51,933 nucleotides of DNA, from positions 1-51,933 of the forward strand of contig CAIYTF010000040.1 in the NCBI GenBank assembly GCA_903929035.1, written 5' to 3'. Shown piece by piece: positions 40,096-49,954 of this stretch. Source of the DNA: an uncultured Ignavibacteriales bacterium (lineage in GTDB: Bacteria; Bacteroidota; Ignavibacteria; Ignavibacteriales; Ignavibacteriaceae). A program made the translations under genes and the position numbers. Under the pieces are notes generated by a model, which saw only the letters and a program-made list of their open reading frames with translations, ran no database searches and was not told where the DNA came from. Every line of letters starts with the position of its first letter. Position 1 is the first letter of the stretch.

Positions 40096-40177
40096 CCTCA
40101 CCCTGCCCTCTCCCGAAGGAGATGGAATTGCAATCGATATCATTTCCCCTCTCCTTATAGGAGAGGGCAGGGTGAGG
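40096..40177. repeat. Intergenic palindrome of the CCCTCACCCTGCCCTC type
   Basis: An 18-bp perfect inverted repeat, CCTCACCCTGCCCTCTCC at 40096-40113 and its complement at 40160-40177, with additional internal CTCTCC/GGAGA symmetry. Sequences of this type occur as dispersed intergenic repeats in many unrelated bacteria. It lies between ppk and the Fe-S oxidoreductase gene and could act as a terminator for ppk. Confidence 0.8.
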
Positions 40178-40196
40178 TCTAATGCCGCGAGTTACA

Positions 40197-42329
40197 TTAT
40201 TTTACTTTTACTTTTTTCTTCAATCCTTTCATCGCGTGACGCATAAACCATTCCTGCGAGTTAACCGGCTTTGCATTTTCCGCGGGCACTGAATGTAGAT
40301 ACACGTGATCGGAACCTAACGACCACGCTTTTATATTATCTGCCAATAAGGTACTCAATATTCTTTCTTTGATAACTTTCTTTAGTGCCGAATTGAGAAT
40401 AGGAAACACTACCTCCACGCGCCTATCAAGGTTTCTCTGCATTAAATCAGCACTGCCAATATATATTTCTTCATCACCGGCATTGTGAAAAAATAATATT
40501 CTGCTATGCTCAAGGAATCTGCCCACTATACTTACCACTGTTATATTTTCACTTAACCCGGGTTTTTGCGGTATTAAACAACATATACCGCGAATAATTA
40601 ATTCTATTTTTACGCCCGCGTTAGAAGCCTCGTAGAGTGCCGAGATAAGCTCCGGATCAACAAGCGCGTTCATTTTCATAATAATATGTGCCTGCAATCC
40701 CGCCTGCGCGTTCTCAATTTCACGCAGGATATAATTAAAAATTTTTGAACGCAAATTGATTGGCGCGACACCTAAATAGTTAAAAGACTCCTGCTTGGAG
40801 TATCCGGTAAGAAAATTAAATATATTCGAAACATCTTCGCATATTTTTTCATTGCACGTGAATAAACCAAGATCAGTATATGTCTTTGCTGTTGATACAT
40901 TATAATTTCCCGTTGCAAGGTGGACATAGCGGCGCACTCCTTGTGCTTCTTTACGAACTACTAATGTCATCTTAGAATGTGTCTTCAGACCCACCAGTCC
41001 ATAAACAACGTGCGCGCCTACTTTCTCAAGCTCCCGTGCCCAAAAGATGTTGTTTTCCTCATCAAACCGGGCTTTTAATTCAACAAGTACAGCCACCTGT
41101 TTGCCGCGCTGCACTGCTTCAATCAAGTACTCCACAACAGGAGAATTTGCCCCCACCCTATATAGGGTTTGCTTAATAGCCAGCACATCCGGATCAGCAG
41201 ATGCCTGCTTGATAAATTCTATAACCGGAGCAAAAGAATCATAAGGGTGATGAAGCAGTATATCTTTTTCGCGCAGGATGTTAAAGATACTCTCTCCCGA
41301 TTCAAACGCTTTAGGCACAACAGGCACGTAAGGTTTTTCTTTAAGTTCGTGCAGAGGCAATTTGTATAACTCAATCATATCACTCAAACCAAGCGGTCCA
41401 TCAATAATATCAACATCTTCCCGCTGAAGTTCAAGATTTTCAATCAGGGTGTTAATCATAAACTCCGGCATATTTTTCACCACTTCCAAACGGACGACAC
41501 TTCCAAACCGCCGTTGAAGAATATTCTCCTGAATTGATTTCAATAAATCATCTGCTTCATCTTCCTGAATTTCAATATCCGTATCACGGGTAATGCGGAA
41601 ACCGTGGGCAGCTACAACCTCCATCTTCGGGAACAGCAGATGCATATTTGAGTGTATCAGCTCTCCAAGCCACACGAACTTAATTTGCTGATTTTGAAGT
41701 ATTGGCAGTCTCTTTTCATTGCTAATAATCTCATCCACTCTTATCAGCCTGGGCAATGTATTTGGTGTTTTCAATCGGGCGAAGTGTTCATCTCCTTTGG
41801 GGCTGCGTATGACTATCGCGTGGCTTAAACTTAAATTTGATATATACGGGAACGGCCTGCCCGGGTCAAACGCGAGAGGTGTAAGTGTTGGAAAAATTTC
41901 GCGTTTGAAATAGATATCCATTTTCTCTTTTTCAAGCTCGTTAAGGTCTTCAATTTTGCAAATGATAAGATTATTGGCTGCTAAATCCGGGATAATATCT
42001 TCATTCCATAGCTGCATCATCCGCTCTATCATAGGCTTTAACGCGCTCTCTATCTTCCGCAATTGCTGTGCCGGAGTTAAGCCGTCAATTGTCGGCTCAG
42101 CGAATCCGGCCGATAATTGGTCCTGCAAACCGGCTACACGTATCATATAAAATTCATCTAAATTGGAAAAAAATATCGAGATAAATTTTATTTTCTCCAA
42201 CACAGGCTGCTCAGGATTCAGTGCCTCTTCCATTACCCTGCGGTTAAATTCAATCCAGCTCAATTCGCGGTTGATGAAATTTTCCGGTGATTCATATTTC
42301 TTTAACAGTTCTTTTGATGGCGATGCCAC
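40197..42329 (-). CDS. ppk: Polyphosphate kinase 1
   Basis: A 710-residue PPK1, polymerising the terminal phosphate of ATP into polyphosphate. Motifs from each domain are intact: FINRELSWIEFNRRVMEEAL at the N-terminus, LDEFYMIRVAGL, HHPYDSFAPVIEFIKQA, KQTLYRVGANSPVVEYLIEA, ARFDEENNIFWARELEK, the active-site YVHLATGNYNVSTAKTYTDL (autophosphorylated His), and FLEHSRILFFHNAG with the second essential His, followed by IGSADLMQRNLDRRVEV. Standard family length. It is preceded by about 120 bases of AT-rich DNA with no visible regulatory motif. Confidence 0.97.
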   Translation of the reverse strand: MASPSKELLKKYESPENFINRELSWIEFNRRVMEEALNPEQPVLEKIKFISIFFSNLDEFYMIRVAGLQDQLSAGFAEPTIDGLTPAQQLRKIESALKPMIERMMQLWNEDIIPDLAANNLIICKIEDLNELEKEKMDIYFKREIFPTLTPLAFDPGRPFPYISNLSLSHAIVIRSPKGDEHFARLKTPNTLPRLIRVDEIISNEKRLPILQNQQIKFVWLGELIHSNMHLLFPKMEVVAAHGFRITRDTDIEIQEDEADDLLKSIQENILQRRFGSVVRLEVVKNMPEFMINTLIENLELQREDVDIIDGPLGLSDMIELYKLPLHELKEKPYVPVVPKAFESGESIFNILREKDILLHHPYDSFAPVIEFIKQASADPDVLAIKQTLYRVGANSPVVEYLIEAVQRGKQVAVLVELKARFDEENNIFWARELEKVGAHVVYGLVGLKTHSKMTLVVRKEAQGVRRYVHLATGNYNVSTAKTYTDLGLFTCNEKICEDVSNIFNFLTGYSKQESFNYLGVAPINLRSKIFNYILREIENAQAGLQAHIIMKMNALVDPELISALYEASNAGVKIELIIRGICCLIPQKPGLSENITVVSIVGRFLEHSRILFFHNAGDEEIYIGSADLMQRNLDRRVEVVFPILNSALKKVIKERILSTLLADNIKAWSLGSDHVYLHSVPAENAKPVNSQEWFMRHAMKGLKKKVKVK

Positions 42330-42452
42330 AGCTAAATCCTTTTATTAATTGTTTTATACATTTAAAGTTTATTATTTTCTTAAAATAGTCATTTTCATAA
42401 TTATCAATCTACAATATTTTTCTTAAATGCCAATATAATTTGCCGATAAAAT

Positions 42453-45400
42453 TCAAGTTGATTTATCTTCCACTATACACTCGCCGGCTTTGTTTACGAA
42501 CATACAGTTCGGGCAGCTCTTCAAATCTTTTGCATAGTTCTTCGTGTCTATGTCTGTTTTCATTTGCTTGATGTCATTCGCGAATTGCACGCGATCTATG
42601 GGAGCGAGTTCTTTAGTCGCGCTCTTTTCGGGAGCTGTGATATAGGCAACAGTATAATAAACTGCCGAATATTCAGGAAACATATTTGCAATAATGCAGG
42701 CGTATATTAATAGCTGGTTTTGATAGTACGCGGTCAAATTTTCAAAGCCGTCTTGTGTCACGCGATTGGTTTTCCAGTCATAGATATGTATTGTATTGCC
42801 GCTGAATATTATCCGGTCAATAACGCCCTGCAATAAAATTTGGTTGTCAATTAATTCCGACACGCTATATTCACTGTAACTTGCCTTGCCCGCGGGAAGA
42901 TTCCGGTAGAAGTTACTTGCCGTGAATTGATTATACAATTTTACAATAGATTCTAATTCCGCCTCAATTGGAGCATCGTGACTAATTTCCAATATTTCAG
43001 ACGCGATATTTTTTGCCACGCGGCGTGCATCCGCTTGTGCAGGTGAGCTTTCTAATAGTTTGTGCATAATACTGCCGCGTGTCGTCCCGAGCGAAAGTTC
43101 TTTTAACTTTAGTCTTAACTCGTCATCATCGTTATGATTGGGGTGAATAAGTTCCTCATCATCATATTCCAAAATAGAATCACGGGTATCTTTGCCAAGT
43201 AAGTCAATATACTTTTGCATCTTTAAATTGTGATAAAGATGATACTGCATCGCGCAGTTTTTATAGCGCGCGAATCCTGTCGCGGTGATATAATATATTT
43301 GCCTGATTTCATTTATTTTGTCAAGGTTGAGTGTATATGCAGTGCCTGCATTTACCGGGATGGCTTCTTCTTGAGGTAGGCATTCAATATTCCTAACCAC
43401 AAGAATCGAGTAGCTGATGGTTCGCTGCACATACTTTTCTTCTGCATTGGAACTGTCCAAGCATTGAATATTTCCAATAATTGGAATATGCTCAATTCCT
43501 TCAACAGCAGAAACATCAAACGCCGAGAGAATTTTTTTGAGAAAACTTGATGAAGTAATTCCGCCATTTTTATCAAGTGTGCCGCTTATTACTAAATGGT
43601 CGCAGGCACGTGTAAGCGCGACATAGAGTACGCGGACACTCTCTGCCTGTTCTTTTTTATTTTTGATAAATTCATATAACGCGAGAAGAGAACCTTTTTT
43701 ATACTCGGAGAAATAATCATTCTCCACAGGCAGCTTGGCAAGTATGCCCAAATCCTTATCGACATATAATTTAGTTTCAATAATAGAACGCGAAGTTATC
43801 GCGCTGTTTGCATCAGCAAGAAAGACTACTTTAAACTGTAAGCCCTTGGATTTATGTATGGTCATAATTTGTACTGCATCCGTGCCTGACGGAGTGACTG
43901 CATTAGATTCAGCTTGACCTGCCGAGATGGCATCGCGGAGAAAAGCTGCAATGTCATACAAATTTGAATAGCCGTCACGCTCAAACCTAAGCGCGTAAGA
44001 AATAACTTTCCGTATATCAGCAAGGATCTGCTCTCCCTCAATACGCGAGGCTGCTATCGAATAGTAATATGTATCTTCAAAAATATCTGTAATCAATTCG
44101 GAAACGCCGGAATATATCGCCGCTGCCTGATATTTCGATAATAGAGAAACTGCTTTTTGAGCTGCAGCATTCTCCAAACTGTAATTGCAGAGCTTTTCAA
44201 AAAATGAATATCCTTCCGCTGCCGATATCGAAAACAACATATTATCATCAAACATAAAGAAAGGTGATTTTAACACTGATGCTAATGCAGTATCATTTGA
44301 CTTATCATTCAGGAAATCCAGATAACTGCTTATGTCAAGCACAACCGCGGATTCATAAAAATTACCGCCGCCAAATATCAAAAATGGTATTCTATATTTT
44401 GGGAATAATTGACTGAACGTGCCGAGCGTGGCGTTCTTTTGAGCAAGAATTGCAAAGTCTTTCCACTCGAAATTATATTGTTTTTTTAATTCAAGAATTT
44501 TCCGGGCTATCAAATCATATTCTGTAATGCTTTCGGTTAAGGGAGTCCCGCTTTCCGCCGATAGTGCATCAGGATGTTCGGCAAGTAAAATAGTAATTGA
44601 TGATTCCGCCTCCTCTTGTTTCGCGCAGATAATTTCTGAGTGAGATGATTCATTATATAACGGATCGGGAGAACTAAACTGAACCTCGAACACTTTATTC
44701 GCGAACAATCCAAGCAGCGCGGACATACGAAACGATTCTTTTAAAACAATATCAGAATCAGCACTGCCTCTTTCGATAATTAAATTTTTTGTTTTGTTGA
44801 AAACCTCTAAGTCGGCGTTGCGGAACATATAGATACTTTGTTTTTCATCGCCAACAATAAACAAATTGCCCCTCTGCAATTCCTGCAGCAAGGGGATGAA
44901 AATATCATACTGCATATCATTTGTATCTTGATATTCATCAATCATAATATATGAAAACCGCTGAGCGAGTGAAGTCTTCACGTAGTCAACACGAAGCAGT
45001 TCTCTAACTTTAATCCCGAGATCGGAAAAATCCAATCCTCCTATCTCCCGTTTTTTCTCCTCATAAATGTTCATATATTCATAAAAAGCATTCAGCACTG
45101 TAAGAGAGAATTTTACACTATAAGGAAGCTCCTCATCAATTGAATCTGCAAGTAAATCTTTCACGGTCATAAATTCTGTTAGACAGGCAAAATCACCCAA
45201 ATTGAAATGCTCCTCCCATACTTTTAAGTATGAGGCTTTTTTTGGTGTGCGCTCCCCCGCGGTAAAGCCAAGTTCCAATATTTGCAGAATACTTGAAACT
45301 GTTTTTTCTATCCGGTCACTGCCAATCGGTTCAACAACAGCAGATAATATTTCAGCAATTTTATCTTTGATGCCGTTCTTATTTCGCGGCGCGTTTGCAT

Positions 45401-46079
45401 TTACTTCTCTCAATAGTAAAACAGCCTGCCCGACAATTGAAAGTAAAACGGCTCTCGCTTTTGTTTCATAAACAGTTTTAAGTTTTTCAATAATTTCGTC
45501 ATCAGTACCCGCGTATAAATTGCCTCGCAGTTTATCAATAGCGGCTCTTTGGGAATTAACATCTCTGAATGCCTGGAAAAGATTATTGTTTCCTTTGAAT
45601 ATCCGCAATAAAGTTTTTACATTATCGGCAGATTCGTTTGCCTGCATAAATTTTTTGAAGCTGTCCTCCATCAGCTTTTTCGCGCGGTATTCATCAATAA
45701 TAACAAATCCGGCATCAACTCCCGCTTCAACAGGAAACTCTCGTAAAATACTGCTGCAGAAGGAATCAATCGTGGATATTTCCGCCGACACCAACTGCTT
45801 ACGCAATTTCGAGAATCGTTCCTTCTCTTCAAGATTATCGCTTGAAGAAATTTGAGCGTCAAGCATCTCACCGATTTTCTTATATAATTCAGCTGCCGCT
45901 TTTTCCGTGAAAGTAATTATCGCGATTTCATTTAGTGAAACGTGACTGTTCTCGGATAATATTTTCCGCAGCCGCTGCGCCAGAACGAATGTTTTTCCCG
46001 ATCCGGCGTTCGCCGTCACCGCGATATGTTTGTCATAGCTTAGCGCGTTTTGCTGCGATTCGGTAAATTTTGGTTCCAT
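42453..46079 (-). CDS. AddA/RecB-like UvrD-family helicase-nuclease with Fe-S-type cysteines
   Basis: A 1208-residue SF1A helicase fused to a PD-(D/E)XK nuclease. Helicase motifs: Walker A TANAGSGKTFVLAQRL, Ia ITFTEKAAAELYKK, DEYQDTNDMQYD, FIVGDEKQSIYMFRNADLEV, IMTIHKSKGLQFKVVFL, and VRVLYVALTRACDHL. The nuclease region carries GSIMHKLLES, LLQGVIDRIIF, IHIYDWKTNR and YQNQLLIYA. A Cys in ARYKNCAMQYHLY and a C-terminal C-x2-C-x8-C (CPNCMFVNKAGEC) frame the nuclease as in AddB, Cas4 and Dna2 Fe-S nucleases, which is unusual for an AddA-like protein. No AddB-like gene is adjacent. Its start overlaps the stop of the upstream kinase gene (TGATG). Confidence 0.9.
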   Translation of the reverse strand: MEPKFTESQQNALSYDKHIAVTANAGSGKTFVLAQRLRKILSENSHVSLNEIAIITFTEKAAAELYKKIGEMLDAQISSSDNLEEKERFSKLRKQLVSAEISTIDSFCSSILREFPVEAGVDAGFVIIDEYRAKKLMEDSFKKFMQANESADNVKTLLRIFKGNNNLFQAFRDVNSQRAAIDKLRGNLYAGTDDEIIEKLKTVYETKARAVLLSIVGQAVLLLREVNANAPRNKNGIKDKIAEILSAVVEPIGSDRIEKTVSSILQILELGFTAGERTPKKASYLKVWEEHFNLGDFACLTEFMTVKDLLADSIDEELPYSVKFSLTVLNAFYEYMNIYEEKKREIGGLDFSDLGIKVRELLRVDYVKTSLAQRFSYIMIDEYQDTNDMQYDIFIPLLQELQRGNLFIVGDEKQSIYMFRNADLEVFNKTKNLIIERGSADSDIVLKESFRMSALLGLFANKVFEVQFSSPDPLYNESSHSEIICAKQEEAESSITILLAEHPDALSAESGTPLTESITEYDLIARKILELKKQYNFEWKDFAILAQKNATLGTFSQLFPKYRIPFLIFGGGNFYESAVVLDISSYLDFLNDKSNDTALASVLKSPFFMFDDNMLFSISAAEGYSFFEKLCNYSLENAAAQKAVSLLSKYQAAAIYSGVSELITDIFEDTYYYSIAASRIEGEQILADIRKVISYALRFERDGYSNLYDIAAFLRDAISAGQAESNAVTPSGTDAVQIMTIHKSKGLQFKVVFLADANSAITSRSIIETKLYVDKDLGILAKLPVENDYFSEYKKGSLLALYEFIKNKKEQAESVRVLYVALTRACDHLVISGTLDKNGGITSSSFLKKILSAFDVSAVEGIEHIPIIGNIQCLDSSNAEEKYVQRTISYSILVVRNIECLPQEEAIPVNAGTAYTLNLDKINEIRQIYYITATGFARYKNCAMQYHLYHNLKMQKYIDLLGKDTRDSILEYDDEELIHPNHNDDDELRLKLKELSLGTTRGSIMHKLLESSPAQADARRVAKNIASEILEISHDAPIEAELESIVKLYNQFTASNFYRNLPAGKASYSEYSVSELIDNQILLQGVIDRIIFSGNTIHIYDWKTNRVTQDGFENLTAYYQNQLLIYACIIANMFPEYSAVYYTVAYITAPEKSATKELAPIDRVQFANDIKQMKTDIDTKNYAKDLKSCPNCMFVNKAGECIVEDKST

Positions 46080-49000
46080 CAGTTTTTCTCCGCGGGATAA
46101 ATAATTGAAAATACAGTTCCGCCTTGGTCATTATTTCTAGCATTTATACTTCCTCCCGCGTTAGCAATAATTTTGCGCGCGATTGAAAGTCCCAATCCCA
46201 TACCGGTCTTTTTTGTCGTGTAGCTTTTCACGAATATTTTTTCTTCTTGTCCTGCGGGTAAACCTGTCCCGTTATCGGCAATGGCAATGCTGTACGTGTT
46301 TTCATTGGCGGCAATAGAAATATTTATTTTGCCGGCGCGGGCTTCAATTGCATTCCGTACAATATTTATGAGAGACCGCCGCAATTGGGATGCATCGCCT
46401 GTGGCTTTAGCAGTGATTAATGTATTCGTGTCTAAAGTAATTATCACTTTTTCTGTTTGAAATAAGGTGACTGTTTCGTTCAGTAATTCAATCAAATCAA
46501 TTGTTGAATAGTGCGCTGCCGGCATTCGGGCAAATCCGGAAAATTCCGATGCAATCACGCCAAGTGACTCTATTTGATGCAGCACGGTTGTAGTCACTTT
46601 ACGGAAGATACTCTCGAAGTTAGGCGAATTGTCATTATATGCTGCTACTAACTGTTGTAATGCCAGTTTCATTGGAGTAAGAGGATTTTTAATCTCGTGC
46701 GCGACCTGCCGCGCGAAATCTTTCCACGCGGATTCGCGTTCAAAGTTTGCAAGTTCTTCCTGGGCTCTTTGCAGTTCACGTGTCATTGTATTAAATCCTG
46801 CAATAAGTTCACTCATTTCGCCCTGAGCTTTATTTTCAATACTGATGCCAATATCACCCTTTGCAATCAAGCGCGTTGCAGCTGTCAGTCTTCTCACCGG
46901 TGCGGCGATGCGTTCGGCAAGCAGGCTGCTCAAGGCAATTATAAAGAATATAGCGAATGAATATATGCCAAATAGAAACACGTCATTTTCTACGGGAGAA
47001 AAAACACCGGCAACATAGTTAAAGCCATCGGTAACTGACAAAATCAGCTGCTGCCCCGGAACAATATCTAACTTTCGATAAAATGAAAATGTGTTAAACA
47101 ATACCGACTCTTCGGTTCCAAAAAATTCTTTATTCTGTTTGTAGTTGATAGCCAAGTTCGCGCTCAAAGGCAGTCTATCCGGCAGTACACCTGCCTGATA
47201 GATGTTCCATTCAGTTGAATACAAAAGTTGATTTGTCTTGAAAAGGGAGAACTGCACGCCGACTTCTTTTCCGCATTCTTCAATTGCCTGCTCTAACGGA
47301 ATGCCGTTGTTCAGTTTTGCAGCAAGGTGTGTTTCCACGGTCGTCAATTGATTTTTTAACGATGCACGTATTGCCTGAGTTGACTTTTCTTCAATATTAT
47401 AATGATTATAAAACGCGAGCGCGATAACGGGAATAACAGAAACAATTAGAAACGCTATCATCAGTTGAGCGCGGAAGTGCATTTTGTAAGTTTTACTTTT
47501 CCACAACCTGAATCCTGCCGAAAGCAGATACGCGATTAGTAAAATGGCTGAATGGACAATAAACAGTTTAAAGAAATTGAAAAAACTCCATTCTATTTCT
47601 TTTTCGCGCAGAGCGGCAGCAACAATTTCTGGCGGATTTTCGTTCATATATTTTTGTGCATATATATAATATTGTTCGCCGTTATCATTATAGGGCATCC
47701 ATAATTCGTTCGACTGATTATAGTCATAGCCGATTATTTTAGCTTGTAATTCATCACCAAACAAAAGCTGTCCTGATGCATAGAGAATTTTATTATCGCG
47801 CAGCTTGGCGAAACTTAAATTGTCGGGATTAATCACGGGATTAAATGATTTTTTTGCAGACAAGAACGGCAAAACCGGACGCGGGTTTTGAGCAGCTCTT
47901 TCCACCGGTAAAACTTGTATAATGCAGTAACCCGCGATTCCTGTTGTATCTTTTACCGGTATAATACCGATTATTTCTGTAACATCACCACTTGGTGTTT
48001 CATCAACGGTTATCCGCATTTCATCGGGAGCAGTACCTGCTATGTTTTTCACGATTGACTTCGAGCTTTTAATACCCGCTTCAAACTCACCCAATACTTC
48101 ACCCTGCTTATCGGTAAACCCTATATATGCAGGTATATGTTCTTCAGGTAAAGCACTGCCCGTCCAAAGCAAAAAAGCATTCGCGGATAATTTTTCCTTG
48201 TCTAATCTAAAACCGCGGATAATATCATCAGAGGTGCCTGCAGTGTTTAAAATATCTGATATTATAAACCCGGCAAACTCCTGCTTGGGCCGCGCGATAT
48301 CGGATGCAGTAATTTTCAACGATTCAAGTTCCAAGTGGGAATTGAAAATATTCATTAACACTACCGCGGCAATGGAAGAAAAGAATCCTATGAATATTAC
48401 TAATCGCGAGAATACATTATTCCATCTTCCTGTAATAAACACGCATACAATAGCTAATGATACGATTACAAGTAATTGGTTATAGGTAAGTAAAGGCTGA
48501 TTTTGCACAGTCTCGTATAGAAAAACAGATAGAAAGAATACTGTAACAAGTGTTACAGCAGCAATATAGAATTGATTTTTCCCGAGGCTATGAAAAAGAG
48601 TAAGGTGCATTCCCGAGACTAATACAATCCACATAAATATTGAAATGGCAAGCAAAAATACACTCACGTTCATCACCAAGGGTGCCGCTCGCGGAAGTAT
48701 TGAAGGCTCGTTGAAATATCTTAGCGATGAATCAAATATCGCGCTCCGTGCCGCAGCCGCGAGACCGCGAATCATTAGTAAGTTCACTGCAAACATCAGT
48801 GGTGTGAGTATAATAAACAGATATGATATTTTTCGTGCCGGCAGCTGCCGGTGACTCTGCCGATATATATAAAATATTCTAAAAATGTATATCGAGACCA
48901 AGAAAAAGAGCAGTGTTGTGATAAGAAATTCAGCCGGTGATTTGACAATGCCTCCGGCAAACTTGGAGGCAAAGTATCCGGGATTTCTTAAACTCTCCGG

Positions 49001-49954
49001 AAATAAATAGCGCGTGACATTCTGAATAAATAAAATCCACCGCAAACCCGCGCAGTAAACAGTAACCGCGATTATCCCGAACAATTCCTTTTCTTTGCCG
49101 CGTATATATGAATATAAACCATAACCAAATATTGCATATAGCATAAGAAGGATGCACGTTTGCGCTGCCTGAATCAATTCATTTGCCTCGCGTATTGCTC
49201 CTGACGGAGCCGGTTTTTTAATATGGAGTGTACCGATTCTCTCCTGAGCATTGTTAAGCAGGGCAACGCTAAAATCTATGCCGTTCACGATTGCAGTATC
49301 TAAATTTGAATAGTCTGCTTTGCACTCGGTATTGAATTTCTTTTCAATCACTGATGAAAAATTTTCATAATCTTTATTAGCGGGATGAATGTATTTTCTT
49401 TCTACCGGAACACCGCTGACAAGATAGAACGGTTTCCCGCCATCGGTTATCTCATCTGCTATAAGCAAAAAAATGCTAAGCGGCGTATGTTGAAAACGAG
49501 CCGCATTCTTTGTTGATAATATTTCGCGCAGGGTTTCTTCCTGAACAGGAATATCCCCTTTCCACGCCATAAGATTAGAATCAGAGTCGAATAGTTCGTA
49601 GCAATATTCGCTATTGTTCGCTTCCTCTAATACTTCCACTAAGTTCTTTTCTATCGCGCTGCCCTGTTTGAGTCCGGCAGTAAGAGCCGCGCTCATAGCA
49701 CGATGATTTGAGATCAGTTGCTCTTGCACCCTGTTAAACTCTGATTGAACTGCACCGGTCAATTTTGCAATCTCACCCGGGAGTGTTTCTTTCCATCGTG
49801 CGCCAATGAATGCTTTTAGGTGATTATTTTCAACTTCAAGTCCCGCCAATGCCGCGATGAGGAAAAAAACAATTAGCAAGTAAGCCCTGTGTTTATGTAT
49901 TTGTAAGGGCAACCAGCCGGTCGCCCTTACTATATAACTAAGCACGATATTCAT
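46079..49954 (-). CDS. Very large multi-pass sensor histidine kinase, NtrY-like
   Basis: About 1291 residues with a start chosen at 49954 because it forms an ATGA overlap with the preceding stop; an earlier ATG at 49981 would overlap that gene by 31 bases. It has an N-terminal helix and a periplasmic sensor domain, a block of about eight membrane helices in the middle, a second periplasmic region, further helices (around AQLMIAFLIVSVIPVIALAF and FLFGIYSFAIFFIIALSSLL), a HAMP domain (RRLTAATRLIAKGDIGIS), and kinase domains (RQVAHEIKNPLTPMKLALQQ with the phospho-His; NIVRNAIEARAG; IADNGTGLP; KTGMGLGLSIA). No cognate regulator lies next to it. The layout resembles NtrY but is much longer. Confidence 0.92.
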   Translation of the reverse strand: MNIVLSYIVRATGWLPLQIHKHRAYLLIVFFLIAALAGLEVENNHLKAFIGARWKETLPGEIAKLTGAVQSEFNRVQEQLISNHRAMSAALTAGLKQGSAIEKNLVEVLEEANNSEYCYELFDSDSNLMAWKGDIPVQEETLREILSTKNAARFQHTPLSIFLLIADEITDGGKPFYLVSGVPVERKYIHPANKDYENFSSVIEKKFNTECKADYSNLDTAIVNGIDFSVALLNNAQERIGTLHIKKPAPSGAIREANELIQAAQTCILLMLYAIFGYGLYSYIRGKEKELFGIIAVTVYCAGLRWILFIQNVTRYLFPESLRNPGYFASKFAGGIVKSPAEFLITTLLFFLVSIYIFRIFYIYRQSHRQLPARKISYLFIILTPLMFAVNLLMIRGLAAAARSAIFDSSLRYFNEPSILPRAAPLVMNVSVFLLAISIFMWIVLVSGMHLTLFHSLGKNQFYIAAVTLVTVFFLSVFLYETVQNQPLLTYNQLLVIVSLAIVCVFITGRWNNVFSRLVIFIGFFSSIAAVVLMNIFNSHLELESLKITASDIARPKQEFAGFIISDILNTAGTSDDIIRGFRLDKEKLSANAFLLWTGSALPEEHIPAYIGFTDKQGEVLGEFEAGIKSSKSIVKNIAGTAPDEMRITVDETPSGDVTEIIGIIPVKDTTGIAGYCIIQVLPVERAAQNPRPVLPFLSAKKSFNPVINPDNLSFAKLRDNKILYASGQLLFGDELQAKIIGYDYNQSNELWMPYNDNGEQYYIYAQKYMNENPPEIVAAALREKEIEWSFFNFFKLFIVHSAILLIAYLLSAGFRLWKSKTYKMHFRAQLMIAFLIVSVIPVIALAFYNHYNIEEKSTQAIRASLKNQLTTVETHLAAKLNNGIPLEQAIEECGKEVGVQFSLFKTNQLLYSTEWNIYQAGVLPDRLPLSANLAINYKQNKEFFGTEESVLFNTFSFYRKLDIVPGQQLILSVTDGFNYVAGVFSPVENDVFLFGIYSFAIFFIIALSSLLAERIAAPVRRLTAATRLIAKGDIGISIENKAQGEMSELIAGFNTMTRELQRAQEELANFERESAWKDFARQVAHEIKNPLTPMKLALQQLVAAYNDNSPNFESIFRKVTTTVLHQIESLGVIASEFSGFARMPAAHYSTIDLIELLNETVTLFQTEKVIITLDTNTLITAKATGDASQLRRSLINIVRNAIEARAGKINISIAANENTYSIAIADNGTGLPAGQEEKIFVKSYTTKKTGMGLGLSIARKIIANAGGSINARNNDQGGTVFSIIYPAEKN

